Of a stretch of 64,000 nucleotides of DNA, positions 31,928 through 43,134 are shown piece by piece. Source of the stretch: Acorus gramineus (Eukaryota > Streptophyta > Magnoliopsida > Acorales > Acoraceae); NCBI GenBank assembly GCA_030737835.1, contig JAUJYN010000024.1, positions 581,150 to 645,149 on the forward strand, written 5' to 3'. The notes under the pieces were generated by a model that saw nothing but the letters and a program-made list of their open reading frames with translations, had not been told where the DNA came from and searched no databases. The translations under genes were made by a program, and so were the position numbers. Position 1 is the stretch's first letter, and every line of letters begins with the position of its first letter.

Positions 31928-32831
31928 TCACTCATCCAGATACTCCACACACTTGCATAATAACCACCAACTACACACACACATCCTTATACTAGAGAGT
32001 TGGGAACACAGGATAATACCTCGAACCATGACACCCGAAGGCTGCACCTTCTGGGCCGCAAGCGCTGCAACTCTGCCCTGGACCAACCGCGGCTGAGGAG
32101 CAGGGGCACGCCTCGCCGGCTGCACTGGCTGCTGCTGCTGCTGCTGGCGCGGAAGCTGCTGCTGTAAGAACTGCTGCTGCTGAGGTGGCACGCGGGGTCG
32201 GCCAGCATCAGGGCAATGGTATCTGATATGCCCGATGCGCTGACAATGGAAGCAGCGCCGCTTCTCCGGCTGCCTGGACTGGATGGGCACTGCCGCAATG
32301 GGTGCTGAATCCCACACTGGCACCGCATCTGCTGGAGGAGAGGCAGCCGCTGACTGATCGAAGCGGGCCCTCTCCTTCTTGCGCTGCCCTCTGTCCTGAC
32401 CTCTGGGTGGCCTCTGCTCTGTCGACGGGGTCGGAGCCCTCACCTGGATCCCGAGGTCTCTCTCGACGGTCTTCGCTCGAGACACTAAGTCGGAGTACCT
32501 CGTGAAAGCGTGGGCGGTGACGTGCACTCGGATGGCACTGCTGAGACCGAGCTCGAATCGACGGCACCTCGTCTCCTCGTCCATCACCAAGGCCGGAGCA
32601 AATCTGGAGAGCCTCGTAAAGCGCGTAGAGTAGTTAGCAACCGACATGGAGCCCTGCGTCAACTGCTCGAACTCCCGCATCACGATCTGGCACGTCGAGA
32701 ACGGAAAGTACTCCTCCAAGAAATACCTCCGGAAACCCGCCCAAGAAAGCTGCTCCACTCCCTCTGGGATGTCCACCACTCGGGTAGCCCACCAGTCGGC
32801 GGCGTTACCCTTCAGCATAAAGGTGGCCAGG
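31928..32831 (-). pseudogene. gag: A element gag, C-terminal part, copy 1
   Basis: About 296 codons are open. The second half of the Retrotransposon_gag (capsid) domain comes first (ADWWATRVVDIPEG, YFLEEYFPFSTCQIVMREFE, LTQGSMSVANYSTRFTRLSR), then a basic/proline linker, a zinc knuckle CFHCQRIGHIRYHC of the CX2CX4HX4C type, and a Gln-rich tail. Gag packages the RNA in particles, and the knuckle would bind RNA. The N-terminal part lies at 35883-36372, separated by a solo LTR inserted at the target GGGAC. Apart from that break this half is intact. Confidence 0.88.
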
Positions 32832-33100
32832 GGGACTGTTATATTTGTGTCACTTTTAACCTGCTGGTAACCGTTGGAGCATTCTAGCAGTTTTTTGGTT
32901 TTTACCGGTTTTCGATCGGAACCGCTTATTTTTGGACTGTTAGCTATCGTCCTGAGCTAGAGGACTCCGATTGGAAATCTAACTGCATATTTGGTGTTCT
33001 GGTGTCATTTTAGGCCTCTCACGAAAATTTCATCGAATTCCGGCATCGTTTCCGAAAATTTCACAGTTCCGGGGCGTATCCGGGTTTTTAAGTCGCGCAC

Positions 33101-33108
33101 TATAAATA
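33101..33108 (+). promoter_or_regulatory. TATA box of solo A LTR
   Basis: TATAAATA 264 bp into the LTR. The CT-rich leader downstream contains no ATG up to the donor after 33425. Confidence 0.65.
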
Positions 33109-33425
33109 AGTGGGATCTAAAACCAGAGTTACTGTTCATCGTCTTCCTCCCCAAGCCCTCTCTCTCCCCTTCTCCATTTTTCTTCCGTTTGAGCCCCCTA
33201 CACCCCTCAAAACTAAAAACCTAAAGCACGAGAAGTGTAGATCGGGTCCCGATCTACACTCCGGTGTCTTCAAAACCCGATTCCGACGACTCTAGCCACT
33301 CCGTCCCCCTCTCTTTGTCCTCTGATTCGGGCCATTTCGAGGGCCGTGGTAGATCGGGGCGAAAGAGAGCCTTTGAGAAAGGTTTCGGCGCGCGGAGAGC
33401 GTCCGGACTTCGCTTCCTCCCCTTG

Positions 33426-34188
33426 GTAAGCTTCTTTCCTCTCTTTTTCATGCTTAGATGGATGTTAGGAGGTGGGATTTGAGGTTGGGAGGCGGTTGGC
33501 GGTGGTGGGTGGCCGTCGGAGGGCTGTGGTGGTGGTCGGAGGCCATTGGTGGCCGGAGGAGTGGTGGTTGAGGTGGCTGGTGGCAGCAGCACAGGCAGCA
33601 GCACAGCAGCTGGCAGGGCGCGCGCGCGCGTGCGCGCGGACGTGCGCGCGGGTGGAGCAGGAGTGGGCGCTGGCGGGCGCAGTCGGGCGCGCAGTCGCGC
33701 GCGGGTGGGTGCGCGCGGGTGCACGCGGAGTGGTCGTGGGCGTGCGCGCGCGCGCGGGTGCTGGCGCGAGCGGGGGTGTGCGCGGGAGTGCGCGCGAGCG
33801 TGCGCGCGCGCGGGCAGGGCGCCTGGGCACTGTGCCTGGGTGCTGGGCAGGGCGCCTGGGCATGCGCCTGGGCGCTGTGCTGGGTACCAGTGCGCGCGGT
33901 GCTGGGGACCAGTGCGCGCGCGTGCTGGGGCGTGCGTGCAGTGCGCGCGGGCGCGCACGAGCGTGCGCGTGCGTGCGGCAGTGCGTCGGGGCGCGCGGGC
34001 TGAGGCGCGGCGGCGCATCCGAGGGCGGGTGGCCTTGCGGGTGGTAGCCGGAGTGCTCGGGTTAGCGTGCGTGCGGGTCGTATGCACGTTTGCCCGAGTG
34101 TTAAGTGTTTAGTTGTGGGTTTTGTGTGTTTGGGGTATTTTAGAGTATTTATGTATTGTTCTCACCATATTGAATGTCTGTCTTGCAG
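33426..34188 (+). other. Candidate leader intron 1, reference A LTR
   Basis: 763 bp from CCTTG|GTAAGC to TCTCACC...GTCTTGCAG. The body is about 80% or more G+C by eye and full of alternating CG/GT steps. The first ATGs of the transcript lie just inside it (from about 33457). Boundaries match those in the other A and A' copies. Confidence 0.5.
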
Positions 34189-34224
34189 ATCTGGACGGAC
34201 GGTCGCGCGACGACCCAGATACTG
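34189..34224 (+). other. 36-nt candidate microexon, reference A LTR
   Basis: Contains the perfect palindrome GTCGCGCGAC (34202-34211). Length 36 is shared with copies at 2301, 20730, 45468 (minus) and 54344. It is the best conserved part of the LTR outside the ends. Confidence 0.5.
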
Positions 34225-35471
34225 GTGAGTGGGACAATCCAACCCAGTAGAGAGGCGTTGTACGCACTTGGGGCGTATACCGACCTCTCCTGGGGCACCA
34301 TGGATGAATATTTACCTACAATAATATGTAATCCATGCTTCTGTGAATTATGTGTAGAATGCATGCTTCCCTAGTCTTTGCATGTTAGGGACTTGCACCC
34401 TTAGGATATGCGTATGAGCCATGCAGCATGTCCCCTGTTTTCATGCTAGGAAACCCCGGCCTATGCATGCGTCCTACTAGTTTATTTATTAAATTAAATG
34501 CTGGTATCTGTTAGATCGCATGCCTTAGAATAATATTATAGGGAGGAGCCTTGCGAGGTCAACGCTGAGACCCGTGTTAGGGTACTCCGTGTTCCTTGTT
34601 TGGTTGTCGGGATGTCCTGTATCGGGACCTCAGGCTGCCCTCCCAAGGTTCTAGTCCCAATCATATTATATGTAATGTTGTATATTTGGTATAATTATTA
34701 GCATAGTTAATGGATATTATAGGGGAGGGGCCTTGCAAGGACAGCGGTGAGACCCGGGTTAGGGTACTCCGTGTTCCTTGTTTGGTTGTCGGGGTATCCT
34801 ATAACGGGAACTCACGCCGCCCTTCCGAGTTTCTTTCCCCCAATGATATTCCAGCCTTGCTGATTTTTGTACATGTTCCCGCATCTTGATGATGCACCCG
34901 GTTGAATTCAGAGGAGTTCATGACATTTGAGTTGTAATGATATGTAGTCGGCGGATCCGAGTGGATCATATGCGTATGGATAGGCTGTTCTGTTCCCTGC
35001 GTTGGATCCGGTAGAGGCTACCCCCAGCATTAGAAAGGCCGTCCTTCGGAGGACCCACATCAGTAGGCGCCTCCCGATTTTTGTGAAAGGACTGTGCTGA
35101 AGTTGTGGGTGGAGTCCAAGCGGCCTACGGAGTGGAGGAGAGACTACCGGTGGACCAAGGGTGACCAATAGCCTAGTCAGTCCCAAAATCCTATGTCACC
35201 CGTGGTAGGGTGAGGGTGAGGGTGTAGTGGGTTGGCGATGAGTGACCTACTGGATTTGTGAATAGATGATTATCAGTCCCAATAGCCTATGTCACCCATT
35301 GATGGGTGAGGGTGAGGGTGTGGTGGTTCGGCGAAGTACGAATCACTGGATTATGTTGTTATGTCTTTGAGCATGGATAAATAATGGAATTGTAGTAAAT
35401 ATTGTCTGCGATGCATGGGTTGTGCTATTCACTGAGCGTGTGGTTCACCCCTCGCACATGTTTTTCCCCAG
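34225..35471 (+). other. Candidate leader intron 2, reference A LTR
   Basis: 1247 bp from CTG|GTGAGTGGG to CACTGAGCGTGTGG, a CACCCCTCGC segment, then a T/C-rich tract and CCCCAG. Includes the two GGGTACTCCG repeats and the GGGTGA arrays. The acceptor box is shared by all LTR types here. Confidence 0.45.
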
Positions 35472-35882
35472 TGGTCACTGAGCCTGAGCTAGAGCCGGAG
35501 CAGCAGTTGGAGCTTTCCGAGGGATTTCTTCAGTAGCGGAGCAGCGCTACGTCCGCGAGTGCCAGAGGTCATCAGCATCCCTTCTTGACTGTATGTATTT
35601 GATTTCCGTGCTTGGCACGTGTTTGTATATGTTCAGTTGTATTTGTGTATATTGGCTCTCACAGGACAGATGATTGAGTATCGAGTCTGTAGAATGTTTA
35701 TTCACAGATTCAGTCTTTTGCTTCCGCATTTGGTGTATATATCATGTCAGCCCCTTTTGTTGCATGTGTGTCATTCTAGTTGTCTGTGTATGATATATAT
35801 TATTGACCTCCTGTGTAGATTCTGATATTATATATACACTTGCCGCGTCCCTGGGTTGGCCGCCCTGGGGCGTGACAGGGAC

Positions 35883-36372
35883 TCGCTGGCGATCAGTGCA
35901 AAGCATGGCCGCGAAGATCGTGTCCACCTCCCTCAACCAACGCTCTGGCGCAAGAGGATCTGCCGACTGCCCATTGAACTCAGGAGGGTGGAGCTTCAGA
36001 AAGGCGTTGAGGCCGCTCTGCTGCACTCGAGCTGCCGCCTCTAGCTCCTCCTCCCTCTGCAGGGGACCCTCGGCTCCTACCGCCGGAATCGCCACTGGAA
36101 CTGGGGGTACATCGGGTACCACAGGCGGATCTGCCACCAAGGGGACCTGCGGAACTGCCTCGCGGGTCGCCCGCAGCTCCTGAATCTCTCTAGCCTACTC
36201 TGCCAACATCCGCGTCTGTGTCTCCACCAAATCAGCCAACCGAGCGAAAGCACGCTCCCAAGCAGGAGGCTCATGCGTCAAGGGCTCTCCGGTAGCATCC
36301 TCGTCTCTGGTAGGTCCGGAAACCTCCAAAGACCGAGAGGGACCTCGTCCGCGCCATCCTCTGCGAGGAGGC
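35883..36372 (-). pseudogene. gag: A element gag, N-terminal part, copy 1
   Basis: Starts at the ATG of MPPRRGWRGRGPSRSLEVSG, about 105 bases inside the primer site. It continues PAWERAFARLADLVETQTRM, then an in-frame TAG where copy 2 has a CAG codon (AEQAREIQEL), then open sequence to the capsid start FLKLHPPEFNGQSADPLAPE and MLCTDRQRV, where the solo LTR interrupts it. About ten codons (an ALEAQTRV repeat) present in copy 2 are absent here. Confidence 0.85.
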
Positions 36373-36475
36373 ATATCAGCACCCTAAGAAAACCAGACAC
36401 TAGGATCAGAATACTCATATAGAAATCCTAGGACTCATCTCTACGAAAGGAAGACTATTGGCTCTGACAGGACCA

Positions 36476-36488
36476 GGCTCTGATACCA
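36476..36488 (-). other. Primer-binding site of A copy 1
   Basis: Minus strand TGGTATCAGAGCC, five bases from the 5' LTR boundary at 36494. It matches initiator tRNA-Met. The adjacent bases TGGTCCTGTCAGAGCC resemble those of the D element. Confidence 0.95.
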
Positions 36489-36493
36489 ACTTT

Positions 36494-39400
36494 TGTCACG
36501 CCCCAGGGCGGCCGTCCCCGGAACGCGGCAAGTGTATATAAAATATCAGAACTACACAGGAGGTCAATAATATATCATACACAACAACTAGAATGACACA
36601 CAGATAACAAAGGGGCTGACATGATATATACACCAAATGCGGAAGCAAAAGACTGAATCTGTAAATAATCATTCTACAGACTCGATACTCAATCATCTGT
36701 CCTATGAGAGCCAATATACACCAATACAACTGAATATATACAAACGCGTGCCAAGCACGAAAATAAAATACATACAGTCAAGAAGGGATGCTGATAACCT
36801 CTGGTACTCGCGGAACGTGGCGCTGCTCCGCTACTGAAGGAATCCCTCGGAAAGCTCCAACTGCTGCTCCGGCTCCAGCTCAGGCTCAGTGGCAACTGGG
36901 GAAAAAATATGCGAGGGGTGAGCCACACGCTCAGTGAACGGCACAACCCATGCATCACAGACAATATTGACCACATTGCAATTATTTATCCAACCTCTAA
37001 GTGGCATAACAACATAATCCAATGGTTCGTACACCGCCGAACCACCACACCCTCACCCTCACCCATCAATGGGTGACATAGGCTATTGGGACTGATAATC
37101 ACCCATAGACAAATCCAGCGGGTCGCTCATCGCCAACCCACTACACCCTCACCCTCACCCTACCACGGGTGACATAGGATTTTGGGACTGACTAGGCTGT
37201 TGGTCACCCTTGGTCCACCGATAGTCTCTCCTCCACTCCGTAGGCCGCTGGCCTTCACCCATAACTTCAGCACAGTCCGTCACAAATATCAGGAGGCGCC
37301 TACTGATGGGAGCCCTCGAAAGGGACGACCTTATCACGCTGGGGCAGTCTCTACACGGATCCAACGAAGGGAAACAGAACAGCCTATCCATACGCATATG
37401 ATCCACTCGGATCCGCCGACAACACATCTCTACAACTCTAATGTCATGAACTCTTCAGAGTTCCTCCAGGGCGCATAACCAAGATGGGGGGAACATGTAC
37501 AATAAAAGCAAGGTTGTAATATCATTGGGGGAAAGAACTCGGGAGGGCGGCGTGAGTTCCTGATATAGGATACCCCGACAACCAAACAAGGAACACGGAG
37601 TACCCTAACACGGGTCTCACCGCTGTCCTCGCAAGGCCCCTCCCCTATAATATCCACTAACTATGCTAATAATCATAACAGTTATGTAACATTACTTATA
37701 ATATTATTGGGACTAGAAACCTTGGGAGGGCAGCATGAGGTCCCGATACAGGACATCCCGACAACCAAACAAGGAACACGGAGTACCCTAACACGGGTCT
37801 CAATGTTGACCTCGCAAGGCTCCTCCCGATAATATTATCTAAGGCATGCAATTTAACATACACTAGCATTTAATTTAATAAATAAGCTAGTAGGACGCAT
37901 GCGAAGGCCGAGGTTTCCTAGCATGAAAACAGGGGGCATGGTGCATGGCTCTTACACCTATCCTAAGGGTGCAAGTCCCTAACATACAAAGACTAGGGTA
38001 GCATGCATTCTACATTTAAATCATACAAGCATGGATTACATATTAACAGGTTAATATACATCCATGATGCCCCAGGAGAGGTCGGTATACGCCCAAATGC
38101 GTATGACGCCTCTCTACTGGGTTGGATTGTCCCACTCACCGGTATCTGGGTCGTCGCGCGACCGTCCGTCTAGATCTGCAAGACAGACATTCAATATGGT
38201 GAGAACAATACATAAATACTCTAAAATACCAAAAACATACAAAACCCACAACTAAACACCCAACACTCGGGCAAACGTGCATACGACCCGCACGCACGCT
38301 AGCCCGAGCACTCCGGCAACCACCCGCACGGCCGGCAACCACCCGCACGGCCACCCGACCGCCCGGGTGCACCGCCGCGCCTCAGCCCACGCACCCCGCG
38401 CACCGCCGGGCCCCTGCCCGCCGCCTGGACACGCCGCCGAGCCTCCCGGGTGCACCGCGCGCCCCCTGCGCCCCAGCGCAGCCGCCCGCGCACCCCCGCT
38501 CGCCTCGCGCTGGCCAGCGAGCACCCCGCACGCCCCGCGCACACCTCCAGCCCCCTATCTACGCGCACTCCGCGCGCACCTACCAGCCTCTACCCACTCG
38601 CATCACGCGCCCACCATCACTGCCTTGCCGCGCCGCCGCGCGCACCCCACGCGCACCCTTCACGACCCCCCCTGCACTCACTGCCGCACGCCCGAGTGCC
38701 CTGCGCCCCATGCGCAGCACCCGCGCGCGCCCTACCCGCCTGGCGCCCAGCGCTCTGCGCCCAGCTCCCCGGGCCCTGACCCAGCGCCCAGCACCTGCTA
38801 CCCGCGGCCCAGCACCCGGCGCTCAACGCCCAGCACCCGGGACCCTCACCCAGCGTCCACGCGCACGCCTGCGCAGCACGCGCCCAGCGGGCCTGGCAGC
38901 ACGCGACCAGCGCGCCTACCAGCCTGCGCGCGCTGCTGCCCGCGCTGCCTGCCTGCGCGCGTCGCCGAGTGGCCCGAGCCCTGTTCGCCTACCCAACCGA
39001 GCACTGTCCGCCTGGTGCCCGAGCACCACCTACCCAGCACGCCTGCCTGCCCCGAGTCCACGCCCGCCTGCGGTGCCCAACGCCCAGCGCCCCAACGCCT
39101 AGCGCTCAGCACCCCTGCTCGCCCAGCACGCCTGCAGCACCACCCGCGCGCACGCCTGCGCGCACGCGCATGCTCGCCTGGCACCTGGTGCCCCAGCTTG
39201 CTGCGCCTGCTGCCAAACCTCTCGGAACAGCCGCCCAGCCTACCCGGACAGCCCAACACCTAGACCGAGCCATCCAACCACCACCACCAGCCACCCCCGG
39301 CCTCCGACCACCTCCACTGCCCTCCGACGGCCACCCACCGCCGCCGACCGCCTCCCAACCCCAAAATCAACCTCCTAACAAGCATCTAAGCATGAAAAAG

Positions 39401-40008
39401 AGAGGAAAGAGGCTTACCAAGGGGAGGAAGGGGAGTCCGGACGCTCTCCGCGCGCCGAAACCTTTCCCAAAAGGCTTCCACCGCCCGAATCTATCTTGGC
39501 CCTCGAAATGGTCCAAAACAGAGGAGAAGAGAGGGGGGATGGGGGGGCAAATCTCACCGGAATCCGGATTTGAAAGCACCGGGGTGTAGATCGGGACCCG
39601 ATCTACACTTCCTATGCTTTAGGTTTTTAGGTTTGAGGGGTCTAAGGGGCTCAAAAGCTTGAAAAGGAGAGAGGGGAGAGAGAAAATCCAAATGGTAGGG
39701 ATGATGAATAGTGCCCACTCAAAAATTAGATTTCCTTTATATAGCAAGTCACTTAAAATACCCGGATACGCCCCGAAACTGCGAAATTTTGAAAACGTTA
39801 CCGGAATTCGATGAAATTTTCGTGAGAGGCCTAAAATGGCACCAGGACACCAAATATGCAGTTAGATTTCCAATCGGGGTCCTCTAACTCAGGACGATAG
39901 CTAACAGTCCAAAAATTAGCGGTTCCGATCGAAAACCGAAAAAAAAATGAAAAACTGCCAAAACACTCTAACAGCTACCAGCATATTAAAAGTGACACAT
40001 ATATAACA
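36494..40008 (-). repeat. A element copy 1, 5' LTR
   Basis: 3515 bp, closely matching the 3' LTR. One difference is a local duplication of GGCAACCACCCGCACGGCC near 38315-38352. TATA box at 39735-39743 (minus). The GC-rich body at 38277-39240 gives a spurious 328-codon frame. Near-identity of the two LTRs implies a fairly recent insertion. Confidence 0.92.
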
Positions 40009-41760
40009 TCATATATTCTTTTTTTTTTGTGCATATCCTTTCAGATCTTTCTAATAACCACTTTTTAAATTTAAATTGAAATCAAATGAGAATATTAGAT
40101 TAGATAAATATGTATATATGAGAGAGAGAGAGGGGGGGGGGGGAGAGAGAGAGAGATGTGAGGTGCCGAAGAGTTTGGGAGAGAGGGAGAGAGAGCGGAG
40201 AGAGAAAGGAGTTAGAGAGAGAAAAAAAAGGTATTTAATATATCTTTTCTTTTTACCTTTTGATTTTCCTATTATTTATTAGATCCATGCTTAGGTATTT
40301 GGATTTTTGAGCTTTTAATAAAAAATAGGGTTTTGATTTATTAATTATTTTAAGAATTAAATATTTTTTTTATGTTATGGGATTTTGTGTTTTTATCAAA
40401 TTAGAGTTTTGATATACATATGTTCATATTGTTAGATTCTTATATTTTTATAAAACAAGGGTTTTGATCTATTATTTATTATTATTAGATCTAAGTTAGA
40501 TTATCAAAATTGAATTTTCTTTAATAAAGCTAGGTTTATGATTTATACAAATCCATAAGATGATAAGTTTTATTTGTTTTCAACTTTTACTAATTAATAG
40601 TTTATTTTTATAGAGAAAAATGTGTGTTTTCATGTTATTATATCAATTTTCATTATTTTATTATTATTTTGAATTTTCTAGATATAGTCTTTTTCTGTGT
40701 TTTATCTTTTCTGGTTTTGACTTTTAGTGTTTGGTTAGATGGTAAATAGGTTTTTATTCTTCTTCTTAGGTTCTATTATATTTTCTTTTGTATGATTTAT
40801 ATGAGATAAATTTAGCTCATTGGGTATAAAGATTTATACCTATTGATTATGATTAGAGAAATTAGGTCTAGGCTTGAATTATAGGTTTTAATTAATAATT
40901 TATTTGGTTCATCTAGGTTGTAAATTTTGTTGCGGGCTTCATTCTCCGGACCTAGGGTCCATTCGAGGTGAGTGGGCTTATCGATTTATTTCGTGTGAGC
41001 TTTTGCTCTATAACGTTGAATTTCATATGCCAATGATATTTATTGTGATAAATTTGCATGATTTGGATATTTTTTTTTATTGGTCAAATTGCATTTTTAT
41101 TAAATAAAATTGCATGATTTAATTCATTCATTATGTCATTTAAAATAGCATGTATTATGCTATTCATGTTTCAAGAATTAATGTAATACATTTTCTAATG
41201 CTTATGTTTTTGAAATAATATTTGGATTAAGGATTATCATTTTTGATATTTTTGGAAAAATTTAGGACTAGTGGAGACAACCTAGTCCTAGGTGATTTTA
41301 TTAAGATGCACATCATAGCATATTTCAGGAATAAATCCCCCCGTTGTATTTCGCCTTTGGGGAGGAAGGTCTAGGACTCGAAGAGTCCCAAGATCGGTGA
41401 GGGGTGTGGTAAAGCATTCCTTGTAGCGGCGGATTCCTTTGTTTGGAGTTTTCAGCAACCGGGGCATCCTGTGCTAGTGTTCTCGTAGTGATGGCAGCGG
41501 CGACCCATCAGCATCTTCTAGATCCGACGTCTCCTCGAGGGAGCTTTTTGAGGGATTTAGTCGCTTGGGGCTTGGCACACCTATTTTGGGGAAACGGTTC
41601 TTCCGATTGAGAACCCGACCCGGTCATATCATTTAAACCTCATGATTTCTACAATGAGGGCCAAGGATTGGGCAACATGATTGCTTTAAAATATTTATTT
41701 TTTTAAACTCATGAATTTATATTGATTTATTAAAGGAAATTCTTGTTTTTAATATAACTT

Positions 41761-41763
<3 letters not shown>

Positions 41764-41794
<31 letters not shown>
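41764..41794. repeat. (TA)n microsatellite
   Basis: About fourteen TA units in the C 3' LTR. The 5' LTR has a shorter run at about 23158-23172, so the tract expanded or shrank after insertion. Confidence 0.85.
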
Positions 41795-41801
<7 letters not shown>

Positions 41802-43134
41802 AGTGTATCATTTAACTCTCATGCTTTCTCTTGTGTGGGCCAAGGATTGGGCCATGTGCTTGCATTAAAATGTTTTTTTTTAAGTTCATGATTTTAAATC
41901 GATTTAATAAAATAAAAGATTTATTAAAAGAAATTCTGAATTTTATATAACTTATTTTTATATATAACTGTCACGTGAAGTAATTTGTCAATGGGCTTAT
42001 TCACTGAGTTAATCGCTCACCCTTTTCGATATGGGCTGGTTGTTTCATAACCAGGTATCGCATATTCTGAGGATCAAAGTGAAGTTTGGGCATTTCGCAT
42101 CTTCAAGAATATCTTCGAAGTAGTGGTTCAAGAACAAATTATAGTCGTGATCGACCATTTGGGTTTGTTCAGTTTAGATGGCTCCCACAGGGGTGGTTTA
42201 TTGTGTATTTTCTTTTAGTATCTTGTTTTCGCAAAACTCTGATATTTTATAAGACCATTGGTGATTTAAAACCATTGGATATTATTTATTTTATTATCAT
42301 CTGTTTTATTATATTGGTATCATCAAAAAAAAAATTGAGCTGCAAATTTTGGTCTTATATTTGGATTAAGTTTAGTAGCGACTCATTTACCGTCCGATAA
42401 ACGGTTAGGTAAATGTGGGGCGTTACAATTGTACTCCCCTGGGGCACCATGGATTTATATTAACTTGTTGTAATGTGTAATCCATGCAAGCATGATAAAA
42501 ATGTAGTATGCATGCTACCCTAGACTTTGTATGTTAGGGACTTGCACCCTTAGGATATGTGTAAGAGCCATGCATCCTGTCACCCTGTTCTCATGCTAGG
42601 AAGCCTCGGCCTATGCATGTGTCCTACTAGTTTAATTTGTTAAATTAAATGCGAGCATATGATTAATTGCATGCCTTAGATAATATTATAGGGAGGGGCC
42701 TTGCGAGGTCAACATTGAGACCCGGGCTAGGGTACTCCGTGTTCCTTGTTTGGTTGTCGGGATGTCCTATATCGGGACCTCACGCTGCCCTCCCAAGGTT
42801 TCTTTCCCAATAATATTATAACCTTGTTATTATTATAATATATGCTTCCCCGCATCTTGGTTATGCGCCCTGGAGGAATTCTGAAGAATTCATGACATTA
42901 GAGTTGTTGAGATGTGTTGTCAGCGGATCCGAGTGGATCATATGCGTATGGATAGGCTGTTCTGTTCCCTTCGTTGGATCCGTGTAGAGACTGCCTCAGC
43001 GTTAGAAAGGCTGTCCCGTGAAGGGGCTCCCATCAGTAGGCACCTCCTGATTTGGGACGGACTGTGCTGAATGTGGGAGTGGCCAAGCGGCCTACGGAGT
43101 GGGGAGAGACTATCGGTGGACCAAGGGTGACCAA

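Larger units (their letters stand above)
32837..35877 (+). mobile_element. Level 6: solo A LTR inside gag (TSD GGGAC)
   Basis: TGTTATATTTGTG...GCCCTGGGGCGTGACA, 3041 bp, flanked by GGGAC at 32832-32836 and 35878-35882. Copy 2 of the element shows the uninterrupted target at about 61715. It is the cleanest reference LTR in the window: TATA 33101-33108, donor after 33425, GC-rich body 33590-34090, acceptor ending 34188, 36-nt block 34189-34224, second donor at 34225, second acceptor ending 35471, and CTCTCACAGGACAG at about 35656. It is one of the youngest insertions of the nest. Confidence 0.96.
27148..40008 (-). mobile_element. Level 5: non-autonomous A element, copy 1 (TSD TCATA)
   Basis: 5' LTR 36494-40008, internal 30636-36493, 3' LTR 27148-30635. 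TCATA is present at 27143-27147 and 40009-40013. A primer site and a polypurine tract are present. Without the nested solo LTR the internal region is only about 2.8 kb, holding gag, an LTR-derived spacer and fused RT-thumb and integrase-tail remnants. Gag plus cis-acting sites with a gutted pol is the classic layout of a trans-mobilised element. Domain style (RT thumb plus a chromo-like TWELKD...YPHLF tail) suggests a chromovirus, perhaps Tekay-like. Confidence 0.93.
20824..42427 (+). mobile_element. Level 4: C element with two LTRs (TSD ATTGT)
   Basis: Complete in outline: 5' LTR 20824-23796, internal region 23797-26569, 3' LTR 26570-42427 (interrupted). ATTGT flanks both sides (20819-20823 and 42428-42432). 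The primer site and purine tract are in place. The internal region is only 2.77 kb and lacks gag and most of pol, so it is a non-autonomous deletion derivative, mobilised in trans if at all. It is inserted in the A' LTR just downstream of that LTR's 36-nt block. Confidence 0.93.
26570..42427 (+). repeat. C element 3' LTR, split by the A element
   Basis: Own sequence is 26570-27147 and 40014-42427, about 2.99 kb. It matches the 5' LTR closely apart from single-base changes and small length changes in the GA/poly-G (40118-40215) and TA tracts (41764-41794). It is interrupted by the A element with TSD TCATA. The donor box follows 40967 and the acceptor ends at 42054. Confidence 0.92.
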
